Assembly (NCBI GenBank): GCA_035502855.1
Contig: DATJTX010000004.1
Span: 1 to 63,917 of the forward strand
Direction of reading: 5' to 3'
DNA: 63,917 nt
From: Candidatus Baltobacteraceae bacterium
Lineage (GTDB): Bacteria > Vulcanimicrobiota > Vulcanimicrobiia > Vulcanimicrobiales > Vulcanimicrobiaceae
Positions 43,010 through 51,720 of this stretch are shown here, piece after piece. A model generated the notes under the pieces. The model did no database searches and was not told the DNA's origin. It was given only the letters and a program-made list of their open reading frames with translations. Position 1 is the stretch's first letter, and each line of letters begins with the position of its first letter. The position numbers and the translations under genes were made by a program.

Positions 43010-43846
43010 ATGAAGTGCGTGGCGGTGACCGGCGCGAGTGGATTCGTGGGTGGCCATCTCATACAGACTTTCGCCGGCGCAGGCTGGCGAATCGACGCGC
43101 TCGCCCGACGCGAGACCCCGGCACTTGCACGCATGGGAATCACCGTCCGTCCCTACGGGTTGGAGGCCCCCGCGGTGCCCGACCTCAGCGGGGTCGATGT
43201 ACTGATTCATTGCGCGTACGGTGGGAGAGGCGCTGACATCTCGGCCGCAAAGCGCCTCTTTGAGCAGGCCCGGCGTAGCGGCGTGGCCTCGATCGTGTTC
43301 GTCTCGTCCCTTCTCGCAAGTGAAACCGGGTCTTCGCGATATGCAAAAGAGAAGTTCGCGATCGAGACAATGCTCGATCCAGCGCGGGACATCGTGCTGC
43401 GCCCCGGACTCATCATCGGAGGCGGCGGCCTATTCGAGGCCATGACGCGTTCAATCAGCCGGTTCCCAGTGGCGCCGCTAACCGAAGGTGAGCGCCCGGT
43501 CTACACGATCGCGATTGACGACCTGACCGCAGCAACGTTCGACATCATCAGTGAAGGTGCTGCCGGCGTCTATCTGCTTGCCGCATCGCGCCCAACGACG
43601 CTGCGCGCGCTCTACGGTGAGATAGGGCGGCGAGCGGGAAAACGCGTGACGATCGTCAGCCTGCCGTATAGCGCACTTCTCGCCACGGCGCTGATCGCCG
43701 AGCGGCTTGGGCTGCACGTCCCGGTGACGGCGGAGAACCTTCGCGGCCTGCGGAACCTCAGGACCTTTGAGATTCCGGAATATCCTATTGTGAAAAGGCG
43801 ATTCCGATCATTACACGAGGACGGCCTCACCTGTTCGACACACTGA
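43010..43846 (+). CDS. NAD-dependent epimerase/dehydratase (extended SDR)
   Basis: 278 aa. Rossmann start VTGASGFVGGHLIQTFAGAG (GxxGxxG), active-site YAKEK (Tyr-x-x-x-Lys) near residue 110, and the PxLIIGGGGLFEAM region. Such enzymes change nucleotide-sugar configuration. The substrate pocket is not decipherable here. The gene lies between the AT-rich intergenic region and an overlapping small membrane-protein frame. Confidence 0.87.
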   Translation: MKCVAVTGASGFVGGHLIQTFAGAGWRIDALARRETPALARMGITVRPYGLEAPAVPDLSGVDVLIHCAYGGRGADISAAKRLFEQARRSGVASIVFVSSLLASETGSSRYAKEKFAIETMLDPARDIVLRPGLIIGGGGLFEAMTRSISRFPVAPLTEGERPVYTIAIDDLTAATFDIISEGAAGVYLLAASRPTTLRALYGEIGRRAGKRVTIVSLPYSALLATALIAERLGLHVPVTAENLRGLRNLRTFEIPEYPIVKRRFRSLHEDGLTCSTH

Positions 43847-44043
43847 AACCGCCAAACGCCGAAATCGAACGGCTCGCGTTGCATGAAACCGATCCGACAT
43901 GTGCGCGCGCCTTTGAACCGATAACGCCTGGGCCGATCGCGGCGCTTCTTGTGTTCGCGCTCGTTGTGCTTGCCGGAATCGTGATGTTGCCGTTTCGGCT
44001 GATTACAAACGCACGCCAATCGAGAGATCGTGGCGGACGCTGA
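43831..44043 (+). CDS. Small single-pass membrane protein, uncertain start
   Basis: 70 aa if started at CTG 43831, or 54 aa from TTG 43879. There is no ATG in the frame. A hydrophobic helix (PIAALLVFALVVLAGIVMLP) is followed by a basic tail (RLITNARQSRDRGGR). GAGGA lies about 9 bases before 43831. It overlaps the epimerase end by 16 bases and the oxidoreductase start by 14 bases, which suggests a real coupled gene. Function unknown; a chance frame cannot be excluded. Confidence 0.4.
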   Translation: MFDTLKPPNAEIERLALHETDPTCARAFEPITPGPIAALLVFALVVLAGIVMLPFRLITNARQSRDRGGR

Positions 44044-45655
44044 CGTCATCGTCATCGGCTCTGGTCCATCGGGCGCGCACGCCGCAAAGCAAGCTCATGA
44101 CGCCGGTATTCGGGTCGTGATGCTCGATTACGGAAACGATGCGCCCGAAGCACGTAACGCGATTCCCGAAGGTACGTTCGCTGAGCTGCGCCGGCGCGAT
44201 CGCGGCCAGCGCGCGTATTTTCTCGGCACGGGTTTCAGCGAAGAACTTGAGCGGAACGACCGGCTCGGCGCCCATTTCACGGCTCCGCGCGCATTCGTGA
44301 GCGCCGACTCGGCGAGACTTCTTCCCGTAGCCTCCGCAACGTTCTCGCCGGTGCAGAGCCTCGCGCTTGGCGGACTCGGCGCGGGCTGGGGCGCCGGTGC
44401 GCCCACCTTCGAGCGCTTCGAACTCGAAGCCGTCGGCCTTGCGCCCGAGACGATCAGCCGCTATTACGACGACGTCGTCGAGGACATCGGGGTTAGCGCG
44501 GCGCGTGAGGACGATACCGCCGAATCCGTGGTCGCCAGCGCGCTCGTACAGCCGCCGTCCGATGTCGACAGCAACGCGTGCTCGTTGCTCGACGCCTATC
44601 GCGTGCGCCGCGACACGCTGCGCGATCGCGGCTTCGCCCTGGGACGCGCGCCGCTCGCACTTCTCACGCGTCCAATCATGCGCGGGGGTCTCGAACGTTT
44701 CGCGAATCCGTACAACGACATGGATTTTTACGGCGATGCCCGCCGATCGGTTTACCGCCCGCGGTACACCGTAGAGGAACTTCGTTCGAGCGATCGCTTC
44801 CGCTACATCGGGGGCGTTCTCGTCCAGAGGTTCGAGGAAAACGAGCACGGCGTGCGGGTCGTGTTCGTCGACCGCAATGGCGACCGCGGCTCGATCACCG
44901 GCCGCACTCTGCTGCTCGCCGCCGGCGCATTGAATACCGCGCGTATCGTGTTGCGCTCCCGTAATCTAAGCGGCGTCAAGCTCCCGCTCTTGTGCAACAC
45001 GATGTCGTTCGTTGCTTGCGTCAACCGCCGAATGTTCGGTCGTCCCGCTCGCGATCGGCGTCACAGCCTTGCTCAACTGATGGCGGTCTACACGCCGCCG
45101 CACCGCGGTGGCGATCGCGTCGTCGGAGCGTTCTACTCGTACCGGTCGCTGCTCAATTACCGGTTGGTCAAAGACATGCCGCTGCCGGTCCCACTCGGAC
45201 TTCTGGCGACGCGGCTCTTGCTAACGTCACTGACGATCGTCGGCGTGCATCATCCGGAACGGCCCTCAGCGGATAAGTGGATATCGCTGAGGCCCGGCAC
45301 CGACATCCTCGACGCACAGTATGAGGTTTCTGCCGACGAACGCTCAGCGATCGCGCACGACCTGGCGGGATTCGAGGGCTGCCTCCGCGATCTCGGCTGC
45401 GTCAAGCTCGGTCAATTTCCGACCCCCGCCGGCTCGAGCATCCACTATGCCGGGACGATTCCGAGCCGCAACGACCGGGCACCGCTGCAGTCCGAGGGAA
45501 GCGGAAGGCTGCGCGGTTGCGAGCGTGTCTTCCTCGCGGACTCTTCGACGTGGAACGCGTTGCCCGCCAAAGGCCTCACATTGACGCTCATGGCCAACGC
45601 ACGACGCGTGGCGTCTGAAGCCGTGGCGGCGTTACGCGCCGGATCGATCACGTAG
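44030..45655 (+). CDS. FAD-dependent GMC-like oxidoreductase
   Basis: 541 aa. FAD-binding motif VIVIGSGPSGAHAAKQAHDAG at residues 6-26, a second glycine-rich part (LALGGLGAGWGAG), and a GMC-type C-terminus VFLADSSTWNALPAKGLTLT with MANARRVA. GMC enzymes oxidise alcohols or sugars. The GTG start at 44030 is inside the small membrane frame. Its last 8 bases overlap the convergent methyltransferase. Confidence 0.82.
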   Translation: MADADVIVIGSGPSGAHAAKQAHDAGIRVVMLDYGNDAPEARNAIPEGTFAELRRRDRGQRAYFLGTGFSEELERNDRLGAHFTAPRAFVSADSARLLPVASATFSPVQSLALGGLGAGWGAGAPTFERFELEAVGLAPETISRYYDDVVEDIGVSAAREDDTAESVVASALVQPPSDVDSNACSLLDAYRVRRDTLRDRGFALGRAPLALLTRPIMRGGLERFANPYNDMDFYGDARRSVYRPRYTVEELRSSDRFRYIGGVLVQRFEENEHGVRVVFVDRNGDRGSITGRTLLLAAGALNTARIVLRSRNLSGVKLPLLCNTMSFVACVNRRMFGRPARDRRHSLAQLMAVYTPPHRGGDRVVGAFYSYRSLLNYRLVKDMPLPVPLGLLATRLLLTSLTIVGVHHPERPSADKWISLRPGTDILDAQYEVSADERSAIAHDLAGFEGCLRDLGCVKLGQFPTPAGSSIHYAGTIPSRNDRAPLQSEGSGRLRGCERVFLADSSTWNALPAKGLTLTLMANARRVASEAVAALRAGSIT

Positions 45656-46439
45656 CCGCGATCTTTCGAATTCGGATGTGCCAGTGCAGAGCGCACAGTC
45701 GCGCCCAGCCTTGTGTGGCTCCGTCGACCGCAGCTATCAGCGGCGCGATTCGATTCGGAACAAAGTTACGTCGCGTTACGCCGCCCGACACGAGGTACGC
45801 TAACCAAGGGAGCGGCTCGATACTCTCTATCCGCAGCGTTGGAAACCGCTGCTCGAAGACCGCGCGATCCCGTGTAAACACAATCCAGGAGAGTGCCTGA
45901 TTTGCGCCTCCCTGCGGTTGACTAGTGTCCAGCTTCCACTGCCGGGCGCTTTCATCGTACGCCTCGGGATGAAACTTGCCGAAGAGTATTTTTGCGAGCG
46001 TGCTGCGTGCTACGTCGATCATGCTAATGACGCCGCCTGGAACAAGCACACGGTCAGCTTCCTCGAGGAACTGCGAAACATCCGGGATGTGGTGAAACAC
46101 GTGTGTCAGTAAAATTGCGCGCAGGGAGGCATCGCCAAAGGGCAGTGAATGCGCATCGACCACCATGTCGGAATGGCCTTCCACGATATCTGAAGTGATG
46201 ACCGAGGCGTCGACAGTCTTCACGTATCCCGAGCCGCTTCCAATCTCCAGGATTGCGCCGTCGCTGCCGATGGGAACAGTCGCCGCATCACCCAACATCA
46301 TTCGGTACCATGATTCGTATGTTCGCTTTACGAGAGGACGCGACGCAATTAGCACACGTTGTTGCTCAAACCACTCCGTGGAACCGATGGCAGCGCGAGC
46401 GAGACTGGGGTCGCTAAAGAGAAACTCGCGCTGCTTCAC
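45648..46439 (-). CDS. SAM-dependent methyltransferase (type 11)
   Basis: 263 aa. Motif I ILEIGSGSGYVKT (about residues 62-74), then VVDAHSLPFGDASL and ALILTHVFHHIPD as motifs II/III. The small-molecule acceptor is unknown. It overlaps the upstream glycosyltransferase by 4 bases (ATGA), so it may methylate a lipid-linked sugar. Confidence 0.85.
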   Translation of the reverse strand: MKQREFLFSDPSLARAAIGSTEWFEQQRVLIASRPLVKRTYESWYRMMLGDAATVPIGSDGAILEIGSGSGYVKTVDASVITSDIVEGHSDMVVDAHSLPFGDASLRAILLTHVFHHIPDVSQFLEEADRVLVPGGVISMIDVARSTLAKILFGKFHPEAYDESARQWKLDTSQPQGGANQALSWIVFTRDRAVFEQRFPTLRIESIEPLPWLAYLVSGGVTRRNFVPNRIAPLIAAVDGATQGWARLCALHWHIRIRKIAAT

Positions 46440-47488
46440 TGTTTCCTTGACCGCGATTCGGGCCAGGTCACTCGATGAACTTTGAGTTCGTGTTGGGTTC
46501 GGGGCGAGAATTGCACGTCATACATCAGCGCATTGAGAAGTAGCTGGAACCCCATCAAGAACGGTAATACCGCTAACATGACCGTCCCGGTTGCTCGCGG
46601 CACGTTCGTTATGATGCTTTGAACCCACTCAAAGCCGCCGAATATCAGGCCGAAAAGCGCCAGCAGCGTACCAACGACGAAATAAATCGTTCCGAGGTTT
46701 ACGTCGAAGATGAAATATTGGAGCAGTATGCGCTTTGCGAGTGCGCGCACGAGCCGCGGCGGGAACTCGAATATTACGCGCGTCAGCGACAGCGAGCTTG
46801 GAGCCGACGTGTAAATCGTCGGCATCTCGAGTTCGGCGATCGGAAGGCGCTTCAGTCCGAGCTCGCACAGAACGGAAAGTTCGAAGAAGTACGAGTTGCC
46901 GAACGAGCGCCAATCCAGCACTTGCAAAACCGGCGCTTTGAACGCCACGTATCCGTTTGTCGGATCGATGATGTTCCAATAGCCCGAAGCCCACTTCGCC
47001 ATGAGCGACAGGATCGCGTTTCCAAGGAAGCGCACCTTCGGCATTTTCCGCAGCGCGCCTGAATCGAAAAAGCGGTTTCCCTTGACGTACGCCAGAGACG
47101 GATTTTCGAGAAAGAGCTCACGGATGTCTCCAATGAACGCCGCGTCCATCTGTCCGTCAGCATCAAGTTTTACGATGACGTCCGCGCCGCGCTGCAGCGC
47201 GGCATCGATCCCACTTTTGGTTGCCGCGCCCACCCCGCCATTGCGCGAGCGAAGGACAACGTGCACGCGCGCGTCATCGCCGTACGCGGCGGCGACCGCC
47301 GCACCCGAACCTTCGGGACACGCATCGTCGACGACGATCACCTCATCGGCGTAGAGCAGCGCTTGCTGCACGACTTCGACGACGGTCCGCGCGGCACGAT
47401 ACGCCGGGATGACGCAAGACACGCGTAAACCGGCGCCCTCGATAGGCTCCGATGCGAATGACGCCTGCTCCCGGCCCTCGGTTATCAT
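46436..47488 (-). CDS. Polyprenyl-phosphate-type glycosyltransferase (DPM1-like)
   Basis: 350 aa. GT2 domain (residues about 25-240): VSCVIPAYRAARTVVEVVQQ, VVDDACPEGSG, VIVKLDADGQMD with the DxD motif. Two C-terminal membrane hairpins (about 265-325) are those of bacterial polyprenyl-monosaccharide synthases. It is a second such enzyme in the island besides the one at 35796. Confidence 0.87.
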   Translation of the reverse strand: MITEGREQASFASEPIEGAGLRVSCVIPAYRAARTVVEVVQQALLYADEVIVVDDACPEGSGAAVAAAYGDDARVHVVLRSRNGGVGAATKSGIDAALQRGADVIVKLDADGQMDAAFIGDIRELFLENPSLAYVKGNRFFDSGALRKMPKVRFLGNAILSLMAKWASGYWNIIDPTNGYVAFKAPVLQVLDWRSFGNSYFFELSVLCELGLKRLPIAELEMPTIYTSAPSSLSLTRVIFEFPPRLVRALAKRILLQYFIFDVNLGTIYFVVGTLLALFGLIFGGFEWVQSIITNVPRATGTVMLAVLPFLMGFQLLLNALMYDVQFSPRTQHELKVHRVTWPESRSRKQ

Positions 47489-47690
47489 TGCGGTAAAGAA
47501 CCTCTACGGCAGGGCGAGCGTCGGCGCCTCTCGCCACCGAGGTGAGCGCTGATTCCCGCACGAGCGCGTACCGCGGATCGTTTCCCCACAGCGCGAGCAC
47601 CGCGCCGGGAATCAGGACAACGCGCCACGCCGAAAAACGCGATCGCGTAAAGCGCGAACGCCGTCACCACCAGCACTCGTATCCAATTGA
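47485..47690 (-). pseudogene. Frameshifted small membrane protein remnant
   Basis: On the minus strand one frame gives IRVLVVTAFALYAIAFF. The next frame then gives AWRVVLIPGAVLALWGNDPR and continues YALVRESALTSVARGADARP. Joined by a one-base shift at the TTTTTC run (about 47631-47636), they would form one continuous membrane-protein N-terminus. Neither frame alone is convincing. This could be a decayed gene or a local sequence error. The downstream frame runs into the start of the glycosyltransferase gene. Confidence 0.35.
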
Positions 47691-47822
47691 TCGCACGTTC
47701 ACGTCATCCGCATACTTAGCAGCTTTTCCTCAGAGTCCGCTAATGATTCGCACCGCGCGCACCAACGGCGCGATCTTCCGGTCGCCCGACAAGAAGGGCG
47801 ACTCGCCTACCGGCGTCGATCA

Positions 47823-47915
47823 TGCTATCATGGTGCTATCATGGCTCACATCATCGTGCGAAATCTCGACGAACGTGTCGAGACGTTTAGCCCGCCATCG
47901 GCGGCGGTACCATAA
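47823..47915 (+). pseudogene. Truncated FitA-like antitoxin with promoter repeat
   Basis: ATG 47841 starts MAHIIVRNLDERVETF, a close match to the FitA/plasmid-stability antitoxin N-terminus (MAxIIVRNLDExV), but the frame stops after 24 codons and no VapC/FitB toxin follows. Two tandem copies of TGCTATCATGG (47823-47833 and 47834-47844) precede it. The first contains TATCAT 9 bases before the ATG, a leaderless-type promoter. The rest of the module is gone. Confidence 0.5.
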
Positions 47916-47941
47916 GAGCGGTACATATGGACCCACAAGAT

Positions 47942-47972
47942 AAGGCCCGGCGTGAGTAAGCGACCGGGCCTT
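47942..47972 (-). terminator. Terminator-like hairpin after trpS
   Basis: Perfect 9-bp stem AAGGCCCGG/CCGGGCCTT (47942-47950 and 47964-47972) with a 13-base loop, 4 bases past the trpS stop codon. The U-run in the minus-strand transcript is weak (ATCTTGTG), so it may be only partly rho-independent. Confidence 0.6.
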
Positions 47973-47976
47973 GCGT

Positions 47977-48978
47977 TTACAACCGCATTGCGCGACGCAC
48001 GTCGGCCATCACCGACGCGGCGATCTCGCGCACGTGCGCGGTTCCCTGGTCGATGATGCGCTCGACCTGGGCGGGATCGGCGCGGTAAAGGGCGAGGCGT
48101 TCGCGCACCGGGCGCAGATACTCGTTGAGCTGGTCGGCGAAGTCGCTCTTGTCGGCCACGCACCCCAGCGCGCCGCTGCGGCATTCGGCCGCGATGCCGT
48201 CCACTTTGAGCGGATTGACGAATTTCCACAAGGCGAAGACCGGACACACTTCGGGGCGCCCGGGGTCTCCGCGCCGGATCTTCTGCGGGTCGGTGATCAT
48301 GCCGCGCACTTTCGCCGTCGTGGCCGCGTCGTCGTCGGCAATCAGAATTGCGTTGTCGTACGACTTCGACATCTTGCGCCCGTCGGTGCCGGGGATTTCG
48401 GCGAATTCCGTCAGGGTGGGATGCGGTTCCACCAGCACCTGCGCGCCCTCGCCGTAGAGATAATTGAATCGCCGCACGACTTCGCGCCCGAACTCCAGGT
48501 GCGCGACCTGGTCGCGCCCGACCGGCACGCGTTCGCCGCGCACCACGGCAACGTCGCACAGCTGCAAGAGCGGATAGCCCAGAAAGCCGACGGTTGCGAT
48601 CTGCGACCCCAGCGCTTCGATTTGCCCCTTGTAGGTCGGCACGCGCTCGAGCCACGAAACCGGCGTGATCATCGAGAGCAGTGTGTAGAGTTCCATGATC
48701 TCCGGCACCGCCGACTGCAGGTAGATCGTCGCTTTGTGGGCGTCGACGCCGGCGGCCAGCCACACCGCGACCATCTCGATGCGCGCGTCGCGAATCGCTT
48801 GCGGATCCTCGAACCCGGTCGTATACGCGTGCAGATCGGCGATTTCGAAGAACGCCTCGGCGGTCTCGCAGTAGGTCGCCCACTGCGTGAGCACGCCGAC
48901 CAGGTGGCCGAGATGAAGGCCGCCGGTCGGACGCATTCCCGACATCACCCGCGGTTTGGCAAGGGTAGCGCTGGTCAT
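47977..48978 (-). CDS. trpS: Tryptophanyl-tRNA synthetase
   Basis: 333 aa class I synthetase that charges tRNA-Trp. The HIGH-type motif is GGLHLGHL (about 19-26) and the KMSKS loop is DGRKMSKSYDN. Length and motif spacing are normal. It is the last gene of the run that starts at the CCA enzyme. The start overlaps the thiD stop by 4 bases (ATGA). Confidence 0.96.
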   Translation of the reverse strand: MTSATLAKPRVMSGMRPTGGLHLGHLVGVLTQWATYCETAEAFFEIADLHAYTTGFEDPQAIRDARIEMVAVWLAAGVDAHKATIYLQSAVPEIMELYTLLSMITPVSWLERVPTYKGQIEALGSQIATVGFLGYPLLQLCDVAVVRGERVPVGRDQVAHLEFGREVVRRFNYLYGEGAQVLVEPHPTLTEFAEIPGTDGRKMSKSYDNAILIADDDAATTAKVRGMITDPQKIRRGDPGRPEVCPVFALWKFVNPLKVDGIAAECRSGALGCVADKSDFADQLNEYLRPVRERLALYRADPAQVERIIDQGTAHVREIAASVMADVRRAMRL

Positions 48979-49706
48979 GGGTTGGCTTGTGCGATTTTCT
49001 CACGCACGAAACCTCGCGCGAAGATCACCGCGTCGACGAGCGTCTCGCCCCCCGCGAGCGCGCAGGCCAGCGCCATCGCGAGCGTGCAGCCCGTTCCCCG
49101 CATCTCGCCGGCGATGCGTTCGCCCTCGAAAACTTCGACGCCCGCGGCGCTTGCGAGCACGTCGACCGGTGCGCCCGCGAGGTGCCCGCCCTTGAGCAGC
49201 ACGCCCCGCGCGCCGCGCGCCTGCAACTGCGCGGCAGCATCCTCGAGGTTGGCGCGTTCGATGCGCAAACCGCCGAGCAGCACGCCGGCTTCGGCGAGAT
49301 TCGGCGTCAGGATCGCGGTCGGCATCGGCAGCAGCCTATCGTGGATCGCGCGGATCGCGGCCTCGTCGGCGAATTCGCCGCCGCGGGTCGCCGCGAAGAC
49401 CGGATCGACCACGACCGGAATGCCCGGAACGCGCACCGCCTCGGCCAGGGCGTAGACCGCTTCGGCCGATCCGGCCGCGCCGATTCGCACCGCGTCGACG
49501 CGATCCCACGGAATCGAGGCGAGCTCGGCTTCGATCACCGCGCGCGGCACCGGATGCAGCGCGTGCAAGCCATGCGCGTCCTGCGCGCTGACCGCGCACA
49601 CGACGGTGAGGACCCGCACGCCCAGCTCCGCGCCGATGCGCAGATCGAGCCCCACGCCGGCGATGTTCCACGGGTGCGTCGTCCCGATCGAGAGCACCGT
49701 GGTCAC
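48975..49706 (-). CDS. thiD: Hydroxymethylpyrimidine (phosphate) kinase
   Basis: 243 aa from GTG 49706, which overlaps the previous stop as GTGA; GTG 49715 is an alternative. Thiamine pathway kinase that makes HMP-PP. The ribokinase-fold anion hole is MRGTGCTLAMALACALAGG near the C-terminus, and the early IAGVGLDLRIGAELGVRVL and VDPVFAATRGG regions fit ThiD. The usual N-terminal GSDPSGGAGIQADL pattern is divergent (GTTHPWNIAGVGLDL). It is paired with thiE two genes upstream. Confidence 0.9.
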   Translation of the reverse strand: MTTVLSIGTTHPWNIAGVGLDLRIGAELGVRVLTVVCAVSAQDAHGLHALHPVPRAVIEAELASIPWDRVDAVRIGAAGSAEAVYALAEAVRVPGIPVVVDPVFAATRGGEFADEAAIRAIHDRLLPMPTAILTPNLAEAGVLLGGLRIERANLEDAAAQLQARGARGVLLKGGHLAGAPVDVLASAAGVEVFEGERIAGEMRGTGCTLAMALACALAGGETLVDAVIFARGFVREKIAQANP

Positions 49707-50071
49707 TTCACCCACCCCAATCGCGCGTAGAGATCAAACCCCGCATCAACCAGCGCGGAGAGTTCGACCAGCAGCTCGCGCTCCGGCCGCACGAAGTTGA
49801 AGCACGACTTCCCGTGCAGATGCCGGCGCAGCGCATCGCTGATCCGCCCGAGCAATTCCGGATGCGAGTAGACCGGCAAGAGATGAAAGCTGACGTAGGC
49901 GCGGCGGATCTGCACGCCCCCGAACGGCATCGCGCGCTTGAACGCGGGCACGTACTCGCCGTCGAGCATGTAAAAGCTCGCCGTGTCCTGCGCCGCGTGC
50001 AGGCGCGGCGCGTACGGTTCGAGCAGCGCCCGCAGCACGCGAAACGTGCCTTCGAAATCACGCGCCGGCAT
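49703..50071 (-). CDS. Small conserved protein of unknown function
   Basis: 122 aa. No confident family. It has features of the DUF1801-like fold (YVPAFKRAMPFGGVQIRRAY, GKSCFNFVRPERELLVELSA). The ATG at 50071 begins MPARDFEGTFRV and overlaps the thiE stop by 14 bases. It is placed between two thiamine genes, but a thiamine role is not implied by its sequence. Confidence 0.7.
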   Translation of the reverse strand: MPARDFEGTFRVLRALLEPYAPRLHAAQDTASFYMLDGEYVPAFKRAMPFGGVQIRRAYVSFHLLPVYSHPELLGRISDALRRHLHGKSCFNFVRPERELLVELSALVDAGFDLYARLGWVK

Positions 50072-50720
50072 TCCACGCTTCCACCAGCGCGCGCGCCGCG
50101 CGACGCGCATCGCTCGCACTCGCAAGCGCGGAGATGACCGCCGCCATCGCCACGCCGCTGCGGCACACTTCGCCGAGCTGCGCGGCGCCGATGCCGCCGA
50201 TCGCGGCCACCGGATAGCGGCTCACCGCCGCCACGCGCCGCAAACCCTCGATGCCGATCGGTTCGCCTGCGTCGGCTTTGGAACCGGTCGCGTAGACCGA
50301 CCCCACGCCGAGATAATCCGCGTCTTCTTCGCCGGCGCGCTCCGCTTCGGCAACGCTCCCGCAGGAAAGCCCGATCAACCGTTCGCCCAGCACCGCGCGC
50401 ACCGGCGCGACCGCGGCAAACCCTTCATCGTCCGGCCCCAGATGCACGCCGTCGCAATCGAACGCCAGCGCCGCGCGCCAGTCGTCGTTGACGATCAAGA
50501 GCGCACCGAGCGCGCGCGTGCGCGCGCGCAACGTCTGCAATTGCGTCGCGTCGATACCGGATTTCGCGCGATATTGCACCACGCGCACGCCCGCGTCGAG
50601 CGCCGCCTGCGCCAGCGTGAGCGCGCGTTCGTCCGCGTTGACGATCGCGTAGATGCCGTGCAGGCGCGCCGCGCGTTCGGTGCGGGTCGGCGCTACGATC
50701 GGCGCTTCATCCGTCGCCAC
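50058..50720 (-). CDS. thiE: Thiamine-phosphate synthase
   Basis: 220 aa. Joins HMP-PP and thiazole phosphate. The fold signature is VRVVQYRAKSG, VNDDWRAALAFDCDGVHLGP and VGVGSVYATGSKADAGEPIG, with the glycine-rich phosphate site AAIGGIGAAQL. The GTG start overlaps the 59-aa membrane protein by 28 bases. Together with thiD it gives the end of the thiamine pathway; thiC and thiG are not in the window. Confidence 0.92.
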   Translation of the reverse strand: MATDEAPIVAPTRTERAARLHGIYAIVNADERALTLAQAALDAGVRVVQYRAKSGIDATQLQTLRARTRALGALLIVNDDWRAALAFDCDGVHLGPDDEGFAAVAPVRAVLGERLIGLSCGSVAEAERAGEEDADYLGVGSVYATGSKADAGEPIGIEGLRRVAAVSRYPVAAIGGIGAAQLGEVCRSGVAMAAVISALASASDARRAARALVEAWNAGA

Positions 50721-50872
50721 AGCACGAAATTCGCGACGAGATAGATGGCAAAGAGCACCGGAACACCGATCGCGATGAACATTTGGTGACGCTGAATCGC
50801 GAGCGGAACGATCAAGACGAAGCAGATCGCTGCGAACATCGCGACGGTCATGAAGCGAGTAAAGGGAATCAT
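50693..50872 (-). CDS. 59-aa two-helix membrane protein
   Basis: [20 protein letters not shown] and then MFIAIGVPVLFAIYLVANFV form two hydrophobic helices with a basic C-terminus (LWRRMKRRS). The ATG overlaps the parB stop codon (ATGA) and the end overlaps thiE, so it is translationally coupled to both. Function unknown. Its small size and exact overlaps suggest a real gene. Confidence 0.7.
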   Translation of the reverse strand: MIPFTRFMTVAMFAAICFVLIVPLAIQRHQMFIAIGVPVLFAIYLVANFVLWRRMKRRS

Positions 50873-51720
50873 CGGTCGAGCAACAGATCGGAGAGGCGCA
50901 GCAATTCGGCCTCGCTGGAAAAGCGGAACTCGATCTTGCCGCCCTTGCCTCCGCGCACCAGCGCGACGTGCGTGCCGTACCGTTCGCGCAAGCGGGCTTC
51001 GAAGTCGGCTTCGTCGGGCGAGAGTTCGCGCAGGCGATCGGGCGGAAGCGCTTTTACCGCGCCGGCGATCCGCTCGAGCGCGCGCACCGAGAGCCCGTCT
51101 TTGATTGCGCGCTGGGCGAGCTTGAGCCGGTCCCCGGCCGGCGCGGCGAGCAGCGCGCGGCCGTGTCCGGCGGTGAGACGTCCGTCGGCGAGCATGGCTT
51201 TGATCGCATCCGGTAACGCGAGCAAACGCAGCGCGTTCGCGATCGCCGGGCGGCTCTTGCCCAGGCGCTGCGCCAGATCTTCCTGGGTGAAGCCGTACTC
51301 GTCCATCAGGCTCGAAAAGCCGGCCGCTTCTTCGATCGGATTGAGATTTTCGCGCTGCAGATTTTCGATGATTGCGACTTCGAGCGTGTCGCGATCGTCG
51401 GAGTCACGGACGATCGCCGGAATCGTGGGTCGTCCCAGCGCCGCGCACGCGCGCCAGCGCCGCTCGCCTGCGACCAGTTCGAAATTCTCGCCGCGCCGGC
51501 GCACGATGATCGGCACCAGCACGCCGTACTCGCCGATCGAGCTGCGCAGATCGTCCATCGCCGCGGCGTCGAAATGCTTGCGCGGCTGAAACGGATTGGG
51601 CGTGATGCGCGCAACCGGAATCTCGCGCAGCGTATCCTGTGCGATTGCCGACGTCGGCATCGGCGCGTCGCCGAGCAGCGCACCCAGACCCTTGCCCAAG
51701 CCGCGTTTGGGCTGACTCAT
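50869..51720 (-). CDS. parB: Chromosome partitioning protein ParB
   Basis: 283 aa. CTP-switch domain with [13 protein letters not shown] and GERRWRA (the ENLQR box follows: [16 protein letters not shown]). Central helix-turn-helix [20 protein letters not shown] reads parS. C-terminal dimer domain present. It spreads from parS (two candidate sites at 53909-53946) and loads SMC. The start overlaps the parA stop (ATGA). Confidence 0.96.
   Translation of the reverse strand: MSQPKRGLGKGLGALLGDAPMPTSAIAQDTLREIPVARITPNPFQPRKHFDAAAMDDLRSSIGEYGVLVPIIVRRRGENFELVAGERRWRACAALGRPTIPAIVRDSDDRDTLEVAIIENLQRENLNPIEEAAGFSSLMDEYGFTQEDLAQRLGKSRPAIANALRLLALPDAIKAMLADGRLTAGHGRALLAAPAGDRLKLAQRAIKDGLSVRALERIAGAVKALPPDRLRELSPDEADFEARLRERYGTHVALVRGGKGGKIEFRFSSEAELLRLSDLLLDR

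Noticed and set aside
23731-47500. Glycan island as a prophage or conjugative element
   Set aside because: No integrase, phage structural or transfer genes are found; content is biosynthetic only.
47542-47943. Plus-strand open frame of 133 codons before trpS
   Set aside because: It runs through the FitA remnant in another frame and antisense to the membrane remnant, and its translation is basic and patternless.
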